NCBI RefSeq assembly: GCF_017377855.1
Contig: NZ_JAFREP010000018.1
Coordinates: 1-64,000 of the forward strand
Source of the DNA: Acanthopleuribacter pedis
Lineage (GTDB): Bacteria > Acidobacteriota > Holophagae > Acanthopleuribacterales > Acanthopleuribacteraceae
DNA: 64,000 nucleotides
Reading direction: 5' to 3'
Positions 63,848 to 64,000 of this stretch are shown one piece after another. Within the stretch, counting starts at the first letter, position 1; every line of letters begins with the position of its first letter. A model generated the notes under the pieces. The model worked only from the letters and a program-made list of their open reading frames with translations. It was not told the DNA's origin and did not search any database. The translations under genes were made by a program, and so were the position numbers.

Positions 63848-64000
63848 ATGAACATCTTCCGCTTGCTTCTTTCCGTCTGTTTTGTGTTTGCCCTTTGCCA
63901 CGGCGCGCTGCTTGCCCAGCCAGGCTTTGAGGACTATGAGTTTATTCCCGCCGTCGACAAGGCCGGCATCACCGAGGCTGAGTACAACGCCGACCCCAAC
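63848..64000 (+). CDS. secreted protein, truncated by the window end
   Basis: 51 codons are visible from ATG 63848 (TGGAG about 8 nt upstream). A clear signal peptide (NIFRLLLSVCFVFALCHGALLAQ) is followed by PGFEDYEFIPAVDKAGITEA. The frame is still open at base 64000. Probably extracytoplasmic; too little sequence remains for a family call. Confidence 0.75.
   Translation, partial: MNIFRLLLSVCFVFALCHGALLAQPGFEDYEFIPAVDKAGITEAEYNADPN

Noticed and set aside
1-64000. tRNA, rRNA or CRISPR genes
   Set aside because: No cloverleaf with a GGTTCGA-type T-loop, no rRNA signature and no short spaced direct repeats were seen by eye.

Overview
The window is GC-rich, coding-dense bacterial chromosome. 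The gene content suggests a free-living, predatory or host-associated member of the Acidobacteriota (Holophagae/Acanthopleuribacter-like). The grounds are three paralogous secreted 6-bladed beta-propeller proteins, eukaryote-like Ser/Thr kinases with TPR or Roadblock-like domains, a MASE1 hybrid histidine kinase, an ankyrin-CAP lipoprotein and a DUF1028 protein. The taxonomic call is inference only: no rRNA, tRNA or universal marker gene is visible. No CRISPR array, transposase or integrase was seen.

Layout. 0-8.4 kb: a beta-propeller protein, a hypothetical protein, an Rpn-family nuclease, a DUF1028 protein, an ECF41 sigma-factor operon with an AhpD-like partner and a recognisable ECF41-type promoter, then a GNAT/aminotransferase pair. 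8.6-18 kb: a Ser/Thr kinase-TPR receptor and a complete RND efflux operon (TolC-like, adaptor, pump) behind a TetR regulator with a clear inverted-repeat operator. 18.9-25 kb: a compact flavoprotein, a secreted Cys-rich peptide coupled to a second beta-propeller protein, a degenerate M23-like membrane protein, a Gfo/Idh/MocA oxidoreductase and an ankyrin-CAP lipoprotein. 25-34.2 kb: signalling genes (REC protein with a structured leader, hybrid histidine kinase, Ser/Thr kinase plus Roadblock-like partner) and the third beta-propeller protein. 34.5-48.2 kb: a methyltransferase-like protein, an M50 protease, a five-gene MoxR/Bat-type operon and a triple-rhodanese/MauE-like membrane fusion.

48.2-51.7 kb is the most unusual stretch. 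An AT-rich insert carries one NACHT NTPase/pentapeptide-repeat gene. It lies between the intact 3' end of the rhodanese gene and a second, displaced copy of that same 3' end, so it looks like a single-gene genomic islet of probable defence function. The native terminator and a dispersed palindrome follow the displaced copy, and behind them is a gene-free 640 bp stretch with a cluster of DnaA-box-like sites.

52.5-64 kb: a secreted repeat-type protein, an FMN azoreductase, a secreted di-heme cytochrome/beta-propeller protein with a coupled partner, a secreted VOC protein, a Type II restriction-modification pair (convergent, overlapping) and a gene-free 1.2 kb region with a switch-like structured RNA candidate. 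A truncated secreted-protein gene closes the window.

A palindromic dispersed repeat (consensus ends CCGCATTTCTCACAAGG) occurs four times, usually just behind genes. A second, unrelated 120 bp dispersed repeat occurs twice. Most start codons below were chosen by Shine-Dalgarno (SD) spacing, and several genes appear to use GTG or TTG.
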